Positions 38,750 to 47,088 of a stretch of DNA of 64,000 bases are shown here, piece by piece (the first letter of the stretch is position 1; each line of letters starts with the position of its first letter). Origin of the DNA: Zygnema cylindricum (taxonomy: Eukaryota; Streptophyta; Zygnematophyceae; Zygnematales; Zygnemataceae); NCBI GenBank assembly GCA_037447655.1, contig JBBHKE010001863.1:1-64000 (forward strand). Reading direction: 5' to 3'. The notes beneath the pieces were generated by a model. That model was not told the DNA's origin. It searched no databases and worked only from the letters and a program-made list of their open reading frames with translations. The translations under genes and the position numbers were made by a program.

Positions 38750-39319
38750 TCACCCTCCTCCTCTGCTGCGCTTGTACGCCATGCCTCGGACGCCATCCGG
38801 GTCGCTCATAAACCCCAGCGGGCGATAGAAGCCCACCACGTTGGGCTCGGCGTAGAGCGCGATGTTGCAGACGCCCTGGGCCAGCAGCCGCGCCATGAGC
38901 CGCTCCATGATGGCCTTCCCCAACCCTAATCCCTGGAAGGCGGGATCCACCACCACGTCCCATATGATGGCGTTGAACACGGCGTCCCCCGTGGCACGTG
39001 CGAAGCCGACCAGCTGGCCGGACTTCACCTCCCGCACCAAAAGCAGCGCCATGGTGTGCTCCAGCGCCACCGCGAGCTTGGCCTTCTCCCTCTTCGGGAA
39101 GCCGACCTTGGCGAAGAGCGCGTTGAGCTGCTCGAGGTCGAGGCCGCGCGCGTCGCCGCCGACCGCGAGGCCGCGCGCCGCCAGCGCCTCGTCGCTCACC
39201 GAGAACCGCCCCGAGGCAGTCACGCCGCCGGCCTCGGGAGGAGGACAGCTGGCGGATGATGCCACGCGGCCGACAGCTGGCAGACGCCACGCCATCAGAG
39301 TATAGGAGCGGTTGGCCAT
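38750..39319 (-). CDS. GNAT-family N-acetyltransferase, plastid-type
   Basis: One exon gives 189 aa. Residues 60-95 (LDLEQLNALFAKVGFPKREK) and the core GFARATGDAVFNAIIWDVVV (105-124), then DPAFQGLGLGKAIMERLMA (125-143), IALYAEPNVVGFYRPLGF (153-170) and DPDGVRGMAY (173-182) match the plant/cyanobacterial GNATs related to Arabidopsis GNAT1-GNAT3/NSI. Q129-G-L-G-L-G-K135 is the acetyl-CoA binding loop. The first ~55 residues are Ala/Ser/Arg-rich, as in a transit peptide. These enzymes acetylate lysines or N-termini of plastid proteins, and some make N-acetylserotonin. I chose ATG 39319, the first Met giving a transit-like N-terminus; the frame stays open upstream to 39691. The stop TGA lies inside GTGAGT, a strong splice donor, so a small extra 3' exon is possible. 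GC content is high compared with its surroundings. Confidence 0.85.
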   Translation of the reverse strand: MANRSYTLMAWRLPAVGRVASSASCPPPEAGGVTASGRFSVSDEALAARGLAVGGDARGLDLEQLNALFAKVGFPKREKAKLAVALEHTMALLLVREVKSGQLVGFARATGDAVFNAIIWDVVVDPAFQGLGLGKAIMERLMARLLAQGVCNIALYAEPNVVGFYRPLGFMSDPDGVRGMAYKRSRGGG

Positions 39320-39542
39320 GGGCCGTCTCTCCGCCAGCTCAGCCTGCCAGCTGCCGGGTAGCCATGGCCCGCAAAATCCGGAAGGGCGGGTTTTGTCCGC
39401 AGAACTATGGGGACTGACCGGGCCCGAGGCGGACAGACGAGTGCGGATATCTCTCCACGTGGCAGCTGGCCGAGGGAGAGGAGCCGAAGAATGGGGAGGG
39501 ATTGCCCTCGGGAAGTTCCTTCCCTGTTTGCAGCCACAGAGA

Positions 39543-39894
39543 GGGCCGCGTTCCGGTTTCCAGACAGCCATGGATGATCCGGAAAGGAAGGTGGAACGGA
39601 CGGCGATGGTGGGACGTGGACATGCTGACCCTCCAGGTTGCCACGTGGCCGAGAGCGAACAGGAGAGACGAGTGTCCGAGAGGGCAGCCATGGCGAGAGT
39701 GCAAAAGCTCCTTGCGAGGGAGGCATGCGACGGTGGACCGTACGTTTAGCGAACTCCACCGGTTCTTATTGGTTGAACCGAAATTGGGAAATACGATGCC
39801 GTACCTCCCAATGGTACGGTTTCTAAATCGGTACGTAGTGCTCGTAGAAGCAAATTGCTACACCGCGAATCGCTATTAGCGTATTGAAGGCTAA
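39543..39894 (+). repeat. Copy 1 of a ~350-bp direct repeat (GNAT upstream region)
   Basis: This matches 42574-42925 with few differences, including GGGCCGCGTTCCGGTTT, CCATGGATGATCCGGAAAGG and the terminal GTATTGAAGGCTAAC. It covers the region upstream of the GNAT gene and ends with the left terminal repeat of a MITE (39858 onward), cut off at 39894. Confidence 0.9.
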
Positions 39895-40468
39895 CCAGAG
39901 GTCGCAAAAGTCAAAATTTTAAATAACCAAAACCGACCGTTTTTTTTTTTTCAAAATCTGAGTAACCGACGCCCGACCGGGTTATGTCACGCTCCAAAAT
40001 TGTTAACCGTTAACCGACCGGCGTTTACGAAAATAAAAGTTAACCGAAACTCGATTTCTCGCGACTAACCGTACCCGCCCGTAACCGGAAAATTACAAAA
40101 TTACAACGCTCATTGTTATTAGCGTTAAGCATTGATTACACAGCGAATTGTAGTTATCGTAAATAGATAATCAATGTTATCCATTCTAATTTATATTTTT
40201 TCGTTTTTTCAAAAAAAAAATCACTATAGTTTATCAATAACTCTAATTTGGGTTTCTGTCCGTAATAATTATCCGCTTTTAATATCTTTTAGGTACACAT
40301 ACAGGTTTCAACAAACGTACAATTTCACGTCATTATGATGTTTGCACTACACGGTTTGTGAAAACGCAGTTACATCATAACGGCATGTATTAAATCATTT
40401 TTTGTACTTTTTTTCGTTGACACGGTACAATTTTGTACGTAAGCCACACTATTTAAAACGACACTATA

Positions 40469-40672
40469 CTACACCTCGAATCGTTATTAGTGTCAAAGTC
40501 ACTAATTTTGGGTTCTAAAAATTTTGATTTTTTTCCCGAAATAGGATTAATAACGCTATTTAGGGACGTGGACCATAATCTGCCACGTCTCTCGCACTAA
40601 ATTATAATCAATAACACTAAATTATTTTTTACGTTATTTAAACTTTGACACTAATAACGATTCGCAGTGTAG
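40469..40672 (+). mobile_element. MITE with ~30-bp terminal inverted repeats (in copy 1)
   Basis: The left end CTACACCTCGAATCGTTATT continues AGTGTCAAAG, and the right end is its reverse complement with two mismatches, over 204 bp. No coding capacity. The same element sits at the equivalent place in copy 2 (44716-44917), so it inserted before that duplication. Confidence 0.85.
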
Positions 40673-40739
40673 AGTTATTAACGCTGATTCAATAAGTACT
40701 TTGAATAATGTAAAGAAAAATTAGAGTTATTTACTCTAT

Positions 40740-40795
40740 ATAAGGTTTTTGGGTTTTTAGGGTTTTTTAGGGTTTTTTTTAGGTTTTTTAGGAAA
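40740..40795 (+). repeat. Degenerate TTTTTTAGGG tract before the 380-aa ORF (copy 1)
   Basis: Four to five degenerate units (GGGTTTTTAGGGTTTTTTAG and variants) end about 20 bases before the ATG at 40813. Confidence 0.75.
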
Positions 40796-40812
40796 AGGAG
40801 GTAGGGGGGGAA

Positions 40813-41955
40813 ATGGTGATAGAGGAAAAGGGTGTAAAGAAGGGTGTTGTAGCGGGCGAGGAGGGAAGTGACAAAAATGGCGAACAAGAGCTACGAGGGA
40901 AAAGGAAGGTAAAGAAGAAGGGTAGGGTGGTGTCATCGCCCGAGGGAGATGACCTACAATTAGATAGAGTCCAAGAGGGAAACAAAAATAAAGGGGAAGA
41001 TGATGAGGATTATCTCCCATCGGGTTCCGGGGATGACGAAAGTATCGTGGACGGAAGCGAACCATCCGAGGAGGAAAAATTGCCCGAACAAATTCATCCC
41101 ACGGACATTCGGGTGACAAAGTTTGTGGGGGAAGCCTCGACCGAGGATGATCATATTTTGGAGAGCTCCGATAGAAGGAAAGAAAACGACTTCGTAAGTG
41201 ATGATGAGGTTGTCATGCAACCTCCTTCACTGAACCGGGAAAGAGCACTCGTTTTGGCTCTTCCACGCCAAGAGGGGCCCATTCAGTCGGCTCCATACCT
41301 TGTAGAGGAGCCGGATTGGTATTTTCCGCCTCCCACCGGGAAGGAGGAAATGGATAGTTTCCGTCCAAGCACCTCCCATTACATTCCTTTGGACGAATGG
41401 CCGGAGCATTGGAGGTACGGCGAACCGCGCCCCATTGATCCATCGAGAAACCCTTTTCCGGAAATGTTGGATATTCCTCCCAACGTACCGGCTCATCCTA
41501 CTTGGTTTTTCATAGTGGGAGAAGAAAGAGGGTCAAACTTTGGGTACATCCGACATTTCCAACCCGATGACCAACAATTCACATGGATTGTTCGGGAAGG
41601 TAATGGCTATTTCATCGATGTACCGGACTTACTTCGACATTACCATCCATGGGACCCTCGTTTATACACCGTCCTCCGAAATGCTCGTAAAACCCCCGAA
41701 CCAAAGGAGTTGAGAAAGGCACGCAATAAAATATTGCACAAATTTCGCAACCTTATAGTAAGGCGAGCTTTTTTATGGGAAGTGCCGAGAGTGGTACCGG
41801 TGAACCCTCCTTTCCTCCCACCGGAGGTAGAGGATCTTCCAAGCTTAGTTGCGGAGCTCAGTCAGCAAGTTGCGGAGCAACGAGATCAATTGAGACATGC
41901 TCGGCGAATTGTGGCAAACCTCTCTCGAGAGATCAACAAAATTATAAAAGGGTAA
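40813..41955 (+). CDS. Unrecognised 380-aa protein of repeat element X
   Basis: An intact single-exon frame. Residues 1-130 are acidic and Lys/Glu-rich (KKGVVAGEEGSDKNGEQ; DYLPSGSGDDES). The middle (about 150-310) is a folded-looking domain rich in Trp, Pro and aromatics: YLVEEPDWYFPPPTG, WPEHWRYGEPRPIDPSRNPF, HPTWFFIVGEE, QFTWIVREGNGYFIDVPDLL, RHYHPWDPRLYTVLRNARK. The end is a likely coiled coil (LVAELSQQVAEQRDQLRHAR). I know no family with this pattern. It occurs again, mutated, at 45066-46541 within the second copy of the element, so it is element-encoded rather than a host gene. A structural or accessory DNA-binding role is possible but unproven. Confidence 0.6.
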   Translation: MVIEEKGVKKGVVAGEEGSDKNGEQELRGKRKVKKKGRVVSSPEGDDLQLDRVQEGNKNKGEDDEDYLPSGSGDDESIVDGSEPSEEEKLPEQIHPTDIRVTKFVGEASTEDDHILESSDRRKENDFVSDDEVVMQPPSLNRERALVLALPRQEGPIQSAPYLVEEPDWYFPPPTGKEEMDSFRPSTSHYIPLDEWPEHWRYGEPRPIDPSRNPFPEMLDIPPNVPAHPTWFFIVGEERGSNFGYIRHFQPDDQQFTWIVREGNGYFIDVPDLLRHYHPWDPRLYTVLRNARKTPEPKELRKARNKILHKFRNLIVRRAFLWEVPRVVPVNPPFLPPEVEDLPSLVAELSQQVAEQRDQLRHARRIVANLSREINKIIKG

Positions 41956-42069
41956 TTTGGAAGGGTAGTGACCATAGCCGGTGAGTCGGTGACGAAATTG
42001 CCTAGCTGGTAAGCTTTTCGCCAAGCCTAACCTTCCAAACCCATTTTTGGTATATATTTAAATGATTGC

Positions 42070-42222
42070 TAAATCGGCGATGACATTATGTAGAAGCCGA
42101 ATCAGCGACGACAAATTCTCATCGTTGAATATCCGACGACGGATTGTCATCATTTATTCAGCGACGAGATAATGTCGTCGCTAAATCGGCAATGACATTA
42201 TGTTCAAGCCGAATCATGTTGT
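42070..42222 (+). repeat. 112-bp repeat array (copy 1, truncated)
   Basis: GCGATGACATTATG at 42077 recurs as GCAATGACATTATG at 42189, a 112-base period. Each unit contains inverted GCGACGACA / TGTCGTCGC boxes that could form hairpins. The array is cut at 42222. Confidence 0.8.
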
Positions 42223-42573
42223 TTTAAAAGCTTTAGTCCTCACTAAGCCTCCTATGTGAGGGGAGTGTCTTCTAAGTACTTAGTTTATTTTTTGGAGGTC
42301 TGGTTCAATATGTACCAGAATTAGTGTGACAGTGAACAGTGAGAGAGTACAGTGTGTATCACATTAACGGGACACGCGTCAGCAAATTGAAATGAGACAC
42401 TCCGCAAGACTCGGTTCTATGACTCAGATTCACCGGAAGACCGAGGCGTCAAACAAAGTTTCATCTTGGATGAAACTCCTCAAAGATGGACGACGCGGAC
42501 TTGCTGCCGACGGACGTTGGTCAGCCGGGACCACGTCTATGATTATCGGACGTGTTTTTGCCCATTATAGTGT
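42223..42573. other. Unassigned insert between element X and the repeat at 42574
   Basis: This begins TGTTGTTTTAAAAGC, similar to the start of the LTR-like sequence at 14824, and has another GGGGAG-TGT at 42259. It might be part of a copia LTR. No coding content seen. Confidence 0.35.
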
Positions 42574-42925
42574 GGGCCGCGTTCCGGTTTAAAGACAACC
42601 ATGGATGATCCGGAAAGGAAGGTGGAACGGACGACGATGGTGGGACGTGGACATGCTGACCCTCCAGGTTGCCACGTGGCCGAGAGCGAACAGGAGAGAC
42701 GAGTGTCCGAGAGGGCAGCCATGGCGACAGTGCAAAAGCTCCTTGCGAAAGAGGCATGCGACGGTGGACCGTACGTTGAGCGACCTCCAACAGTTCTTAT
42801 TGGTTGAACCAAAATTGGGAAACACGATGTCGTACCTCCCAATGGTACGATTTCTAAATCGGTACGGAGTGCTCGTAGAAGCAAAGTGTTGCACCGTGAA
42901 TCGTTGTTACCGTATTGAAGGCTAA
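42574..42925 (+). repeat. Copy 2 of the ~350-bp direct repeat
   Basis: Partner of 39543-39894. Here the MITE beginning at its right end is complete, whereas in copy 1 it is interrupted at 39894 by element X. Confidence 0.9.
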
Positions 42926-43251
42926 CTCGGTTCCCACAAATTTTGACCCAAATTCTTAAATATAATTAATAATCGTATTTTTTTCTATACGCCTTTTAGG
43001 GTTCTGTTCAAATTAGCGTTAATAACGAAAGTACACCGCAATTTTAATAGTATGGTGTACGCTCAGTGTCAGACCGTACAAAAATTGTACCTTTTAAGTG
43101 AAAAAAGAGAATTATTAATTTTATTTTAAATTTTGAGTAATTTCTAATTAGAGTAAACCCTAAAATTTTGAAATTTCCGAATAGTGTTAATAACGCTAAT
43201 GATTTTTTTACGCTATTTAATCTTTAACGCTAATAACGATTCGCGGTGTAG
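42889..43251 (+). mobile_element. MITE, related family, ~363 bp
   Basis: The left end TTGCACCGTGAATCGTTGTT and the right end TAATAACGATTCGCGGTGTA are imperfect inverted repeats of the same family as 40469-40672, with a different interior. Non-coding. Confidence 0.75.
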
Positions 43252-43837
43252 TGTAGTGGTTGCAAAATCGCAAAATAAAAGTCAAATAAACCCAATTTCG
43301 AAAACAAGAATTATCACTCCATGAAAAAATTCGGGGGATAATAAACCCGATGAAACAACTTCTCCACCACCCCCTCCTCCTCCCCCTCGACGTTTTCAAC
43401 CCCAAAAAAAATAATCTATGATCCTCCCCAACCCAAAATTGTACGACACCCTTAAATTCAACAAATGACACCCTCACAAAATCATACTCGGATTAAAAAC
43501 TGCGCCCTCTTCAATCTCCCCTCCCATATACTCTCTTTTCAAGAAACACAAGTACTCGGAAAAGGCTAAAAATTTATCCCCTCTAGGAAAAAATTCAAAC
43601 CGGAAATGGGTTTGCAACGAATCGATGAATTGGCAAGAATAATGGGACTCGCATTCCACTTTAGGAACCGACAATCTGAACCTTTTATATTTAAGGCAAA
43701 AAACTCTTTTTCAACAACCAAATACCACAAACTCTCTCCTCAAAAAATACCTTGTTTAGGTGAAAACTTGCTTTACTACCGCAACAACAAAAATGAAAAG
43801 GAAGGTAAGGAGTAACCTCCCCCTTAAACAACAAGAG
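43252..43837. other. Unassigned AT-rich stretch
   Basis: No gene supported. The small frame at 43606-43815 has no recognisable features. Confidence 0.4.
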
Positions 43838-44128
43838 GGTTTTTTTAGGGTTTTTTAGAGTTTTAGGGTTTTTTAGGGTTTTTTAGGGTTTTTTAGGGTT
43901 TTTTAGGGTTTTTTAGGGTTTTTTAGGGTTTTTTAGGGTTTTTTAGGGTTTTTTAGGGTTTTTTAGGGTTTTTAGGGTTTTTTTAGGTTTTTTAGGGTTT
44001 TTTAGGGTTTTTTAGGGTTTTTTAGGGTTTTTTAGGGTTTTTTAGGGTTTTTTGGGGTTTTTAGGGTTTTTTAGGGTTTTTTAGGGTTTTTTAGGGTTTT
44101 TTAGGGTTTTTTAGGGTTTTTTAGGGTT
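43838..44128 (+). repeat. TTTTTTAGGG tandem array (telomere-like, 10-bp unit)
   Basis: About 29 units of GGGTTTTTTA, nearly perfect (occasional 9- or 11-base units, one with GGGG), run directly into an assembly gap. The unit is the plant telomere repeat TTTAGGG with three extra Ts, and is identical to the telomere unit reported from Cestrum. True length is unknown because of the gap. Confidence 0.97.
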
Positions 44129-44138
44129 NNNNNNNNNN
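44129..44138. other. Assembly gap (10 N)
   Basis: Ten Ns at the right end of the TTTTTTAGGG array. The collapsed array may be much longer, and the join to element X copy 2 is not proven. Confidence 1.
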
Positions 44139-44715
44139 ACTGTAGAGGTAGCAAAAGTCAAAATTTTACACAACCGAAAACGTCCGTTTTTTTTTTTTTT
44201 AAATCTGAGTAACCGACGCCCGACCGGGTTATGTCACGCTCCAAAATTGTTAACCGTTAACCGACCGGCGTTTACGAAAATAAAAGTTAACCGAAACTCG
44301 ATTTCTCGCGACTAACGGTACCCGCCCGTAACCGAAAAATTACAAAATTACAAAGCTCATTGTTGTTAGCGTTAAGCATTCATTACACAGCGAATTGTAG
44401 TTATCGTAAATAGATAATTAATGTTATCCATTCTAATTTATATTTTATTTTTTTTTCAAAAAAAAAATCACTCTAGTTTATCAATAACTCTAATTTGGGT
44501 TTTTGTCCGTAATAATTATTCGCTTTTAATATCTTTTAGGTACACATACAGAATCCGACAAAAGTACAATTTCACGTCATTATGACGTTTGCACTACGCG
44601 GTTTGTGAAAACACAATTACATCATAACGGCATGTATTAAATCATTTTTTGTACTTTTTTTCGTTAACAAGGTACAATTTTGTACATAAGCAACACTATT
44701 TAAAACGACACTATA

Positions 44716-44917
44716 CTACACCACGAATCGTTATTAGTGTCAAAGTCACTAATTTTGGGTTCTAAAAATTTTGTTTTTTTTCCCGAAATAGGATTAATAA
44801 CGCTAGTTAGGGACGTGGACCATAATTTGCCACGTCCCACGCGTTACATTATAATCAATAACACAAAAAAAAAATTACGCTATTTAAAATCTGACACTAA
44901 TAACGATTCGCGGTGTA
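44716..44917 (+). mobile_element. MITE with terminal inverted repeats (in copy 2)
   Basis: Orthologous in position to 40469-40672: CTACACCACGAATCGTTATT on the left, ACACTAATAACGATTCGCGG followed by TGTA on the right. Confidence 0.85.
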
Positions 44918-45065
44918 TAGTTGTCAACGCCGATTCAAACAGTACCTTGAATAATGTAAAGAAAAAATTAGATTTATTTACTCTTTTTTATGTTTTTGGG
45001 TTTTTAGGGTTTTTAGGGTTTTTTTGGTTTTTTCAGTTTTTTAGGAAAAGGAGGTAGGAGGAGAA

Positions 45066-46541
45066 ATGGTGATAGATGGAGAGGGTGTAAAGGAAGGTGT
45101 TTTCCCGGGTGTGGTAGGATAGGAAAAAGGGGAATCGGATGAGGATGGAAATGATAAGGGGTTAGAAAAAGAGGTAGGAGAAGAACGGGCGATAGAGAAA
45201 GAGGGTATAAATGATGGTATTTAAGCGGGCGTGGTATGAGAGGAAAAAGAGGAAAATCAGATGAGGTGGGAAGTGATAAAGGATTAGAAAAGGAGGTAGG
45301 AGAAGAAAGGGTCATAGAGGAAAAGGTTGTAAATGAAGGTGATTTAGAGGGTGAGGTAGGAGAGCAAAAAGGGGAATCGGATGAGGAGGGAAGTGATAAC
45401 GGGTTAGTAAAAGAGGTTGGAGGAGAAATGGTGATAGAGGAAGTGGGTGTAAAGAAGGGTGTTGTAGCGGGCGAGGAGGGAAGTGACAAAAATGGCGAAC
45501 AAAAGCTACGAGGGAAAAGAAAGGTAAAGAAGAAGGGTAGGGTGGTGTCATCGCCCGAGGGAGATGACCTACAACTAGATAGAGTACAAGAGGAAAACAA
45601 ATATAAAGGGGAAGATGGTGAGGATTATGTCCCATCGGGTTTCGGGATGACGAAAGTATCGTGGACGGAAGCGAACCATCCGTGGAGGAAAAATCGCCCG
45701 AACAAATTCATCCCGCAGACATTCGGGTGATAAAGTTTCTGGGGGAAGCCTCGACCGAGGATGATCAAAGTTCGAAGAGCTCCAATAGAAGGAAAGAAAA
45801 CGACGTTGTAAGTGATGATGAGGTTGTCATGCAACCTCCTTCACCGAACTGGGAAATAGCACTCGTTTTGGCTCTTCCGAGCCAAGAGGGGCCCATTCAG
45901 CCAGCTCCATACCTTGTAGAGGAGCTGGATTGGTATTTTCCGCCTCCCACCGGAGAGGAAGAAATGGATAGTTTCCGTCCAAACACCTCCCATTACATTC
46001 CCTTGGACGAATGGCCAGAGCATTGGAGGTACGGCAAACTGCGCCCCATTGATCCATCGAGAAACCCTTTCCCGGAAATGTTGGATATTCCTCCCAACGT
46101 ACTGGCTCATCCTACTTGGTTTTTCATAGCGGGAGAAGATGGAGGGTCAAACTTTGGGTAAATCCAACATTTCCAACCCGATGACCAACAATTCACGTGG
46201 ATTGTTCGGGAAGGTAATGGCTATTTCATCAATGTACCAGACTTACTTCGACATTACTATCCATGGGACCCTTGGTTAAACACCGTCCTCCAAATTGCTC
46301 GTAAAACCCCCGAACTAAAAGAGTTGAGAAAAGCACGCAATAAAATATTGCACAAATTTCGCAACCTTGTAGTAAGGCGAGCTTTTTTATGGGAAGTGTC
46401 GAGAGTGGTACTTGTGAACCCTCCTCCCCTCCCACCGGAGGTAGAGGATCTTCCACGCTTAGTTGCGGAGCTTAGTTGGCAAGTTGCAGAGCAACGAGAA
46501 CAATTGAGAAATGTTCGGCGAATTGTGGCAAACCTCTCTTG
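45066..46541 (+). pseudogene. Mutated, repeat-expanded copy of the 380-aa protein ORF
   Basis: Compared with 40813-41955, one base is lost near 45646-45652 (frameshift; the frame resumes as 45661-46161), and a TAC-to-TAA change gives a stop at 46159-46161. A third open piece covers the C-terminal region (46324-46542). The acidic N-terminal part is expanded to about four ~120-bp units (ATAG landmarks near 45071, 45190, 45313, 45433), with further stops in the first units. Not functional as it stands. Confidence 0.75.
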
Positions 46542-46682
46542 AGAGAATAACAAAAATAAAAAAGGGTAATTTGGAGGGGTAGAGACCATAGCCAGTGAGT
46601 CTGTGACGAAATGGCCCATCTGGTAAGCTTTTCGCTAAGCCTAACCTTCCAAAACCATTTTTAGTATATATTGTATGATTGC

Positions 46683-46975
46683 TAAATCGGCGATGACATT
46701 ATGTTGAAGCCGAATCAGCGACAACAAATTGTCATCCCTGAATATCCGACGAGGAATTGTCATCATTTATTCAGCGAGGAGATAATGTCGTCGCTGAATC
46801 AGCAATGACATTATGTTCAAGCCGAATCATCGACAAGAAATTATCATCGCTGAATATCCGATGACGGTTTGTCATCATTTATTCAGCGACGACATACTGT
46901 CATCGTTGATTCTGCGATGACATACTGTCGAAGCCGAACCAGCGACAACAGTATGTCGTCGCTGAATAGGCACAA
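46683..46975 (+). repeat. 112-bp repeat array with inverted GCGACGAC boxes
   Basis: Units start at 46690, 46802 and 46914 (exact 112-base spacing); the third is partial. Each contains CAGCGAC-GACA and TGTCGTCGCTG inverted boxes. Arrays of this sort are common as subterminal repeats of plant DNA transposons, where they bind transposase. Confidence 0.85.
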
Positions 46976-47088
46976 ACATACAAACACACCTGCTTTCATA
47001 TTTTGCCTTCGTGTTATTTACCAACCCTAATTTGTATTTTATTTTTTTTCTTCTTATCCTCATTTGCAAAGTATCAAAAAGCAAGGAG

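Larger units (their letters stand above)
39895..42222 (+). mobile_element. Unclassified repeat element X, copy 1
   Basis: This aligns with 44139-46850. Order of parts: ACCGACCG/TAACCG-rich left end (39930-40090), AT-rich segment, an embedded MITE, a TTTTTTAGGG-like tract, the 380-aa ORF and a 112-bp repeat array. The match ends at about 42222, where the sequence switches to TGTTGTTTTAAAAGC. The parts occur in the same order in copy 2, so it was duplicated or moved as a unit. Confidence 0.8.
44139..46975 (+). mobile_element. Unclassified repeat element X, copy 2
   Basis: Same order as 39895-42222, starting at GAGGTAGCAAAAGTCAAAAT just after the gap. It contains the MITE (44716-44917), a TTTTTTAGGG-like tract (44991-45040), an expanded and mutated version of the 380-aa ORF, and a longer 112-bp array. 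It continues to the pogo-like transposase at 47089. Confidence 0.8.

Noticed and set aside
39320-39691. Upstream extension of the GNAT frame to 313 aa
   Set aside because: The extension shows no family similarity and covers DNA shared with a non-coding repeat (42574-42925); the Met at 39319 gives the expected length with a transit-like N-terminus.
43838-44128. Chromosome end (true telomere)
   Set aside because: Sequence continues for 20 kb on the right; the 10-bp unit differs from TTTAGGG and the array is short. I treat it as interstitial unless reads show otherwise.
46683-46975. CRISPR-like array (regularly spaced repeats)
   Set aside because: The 112-bp units are contiguous tandem repeats without unique spacers, in a plant nuclear context and beside a transposase.
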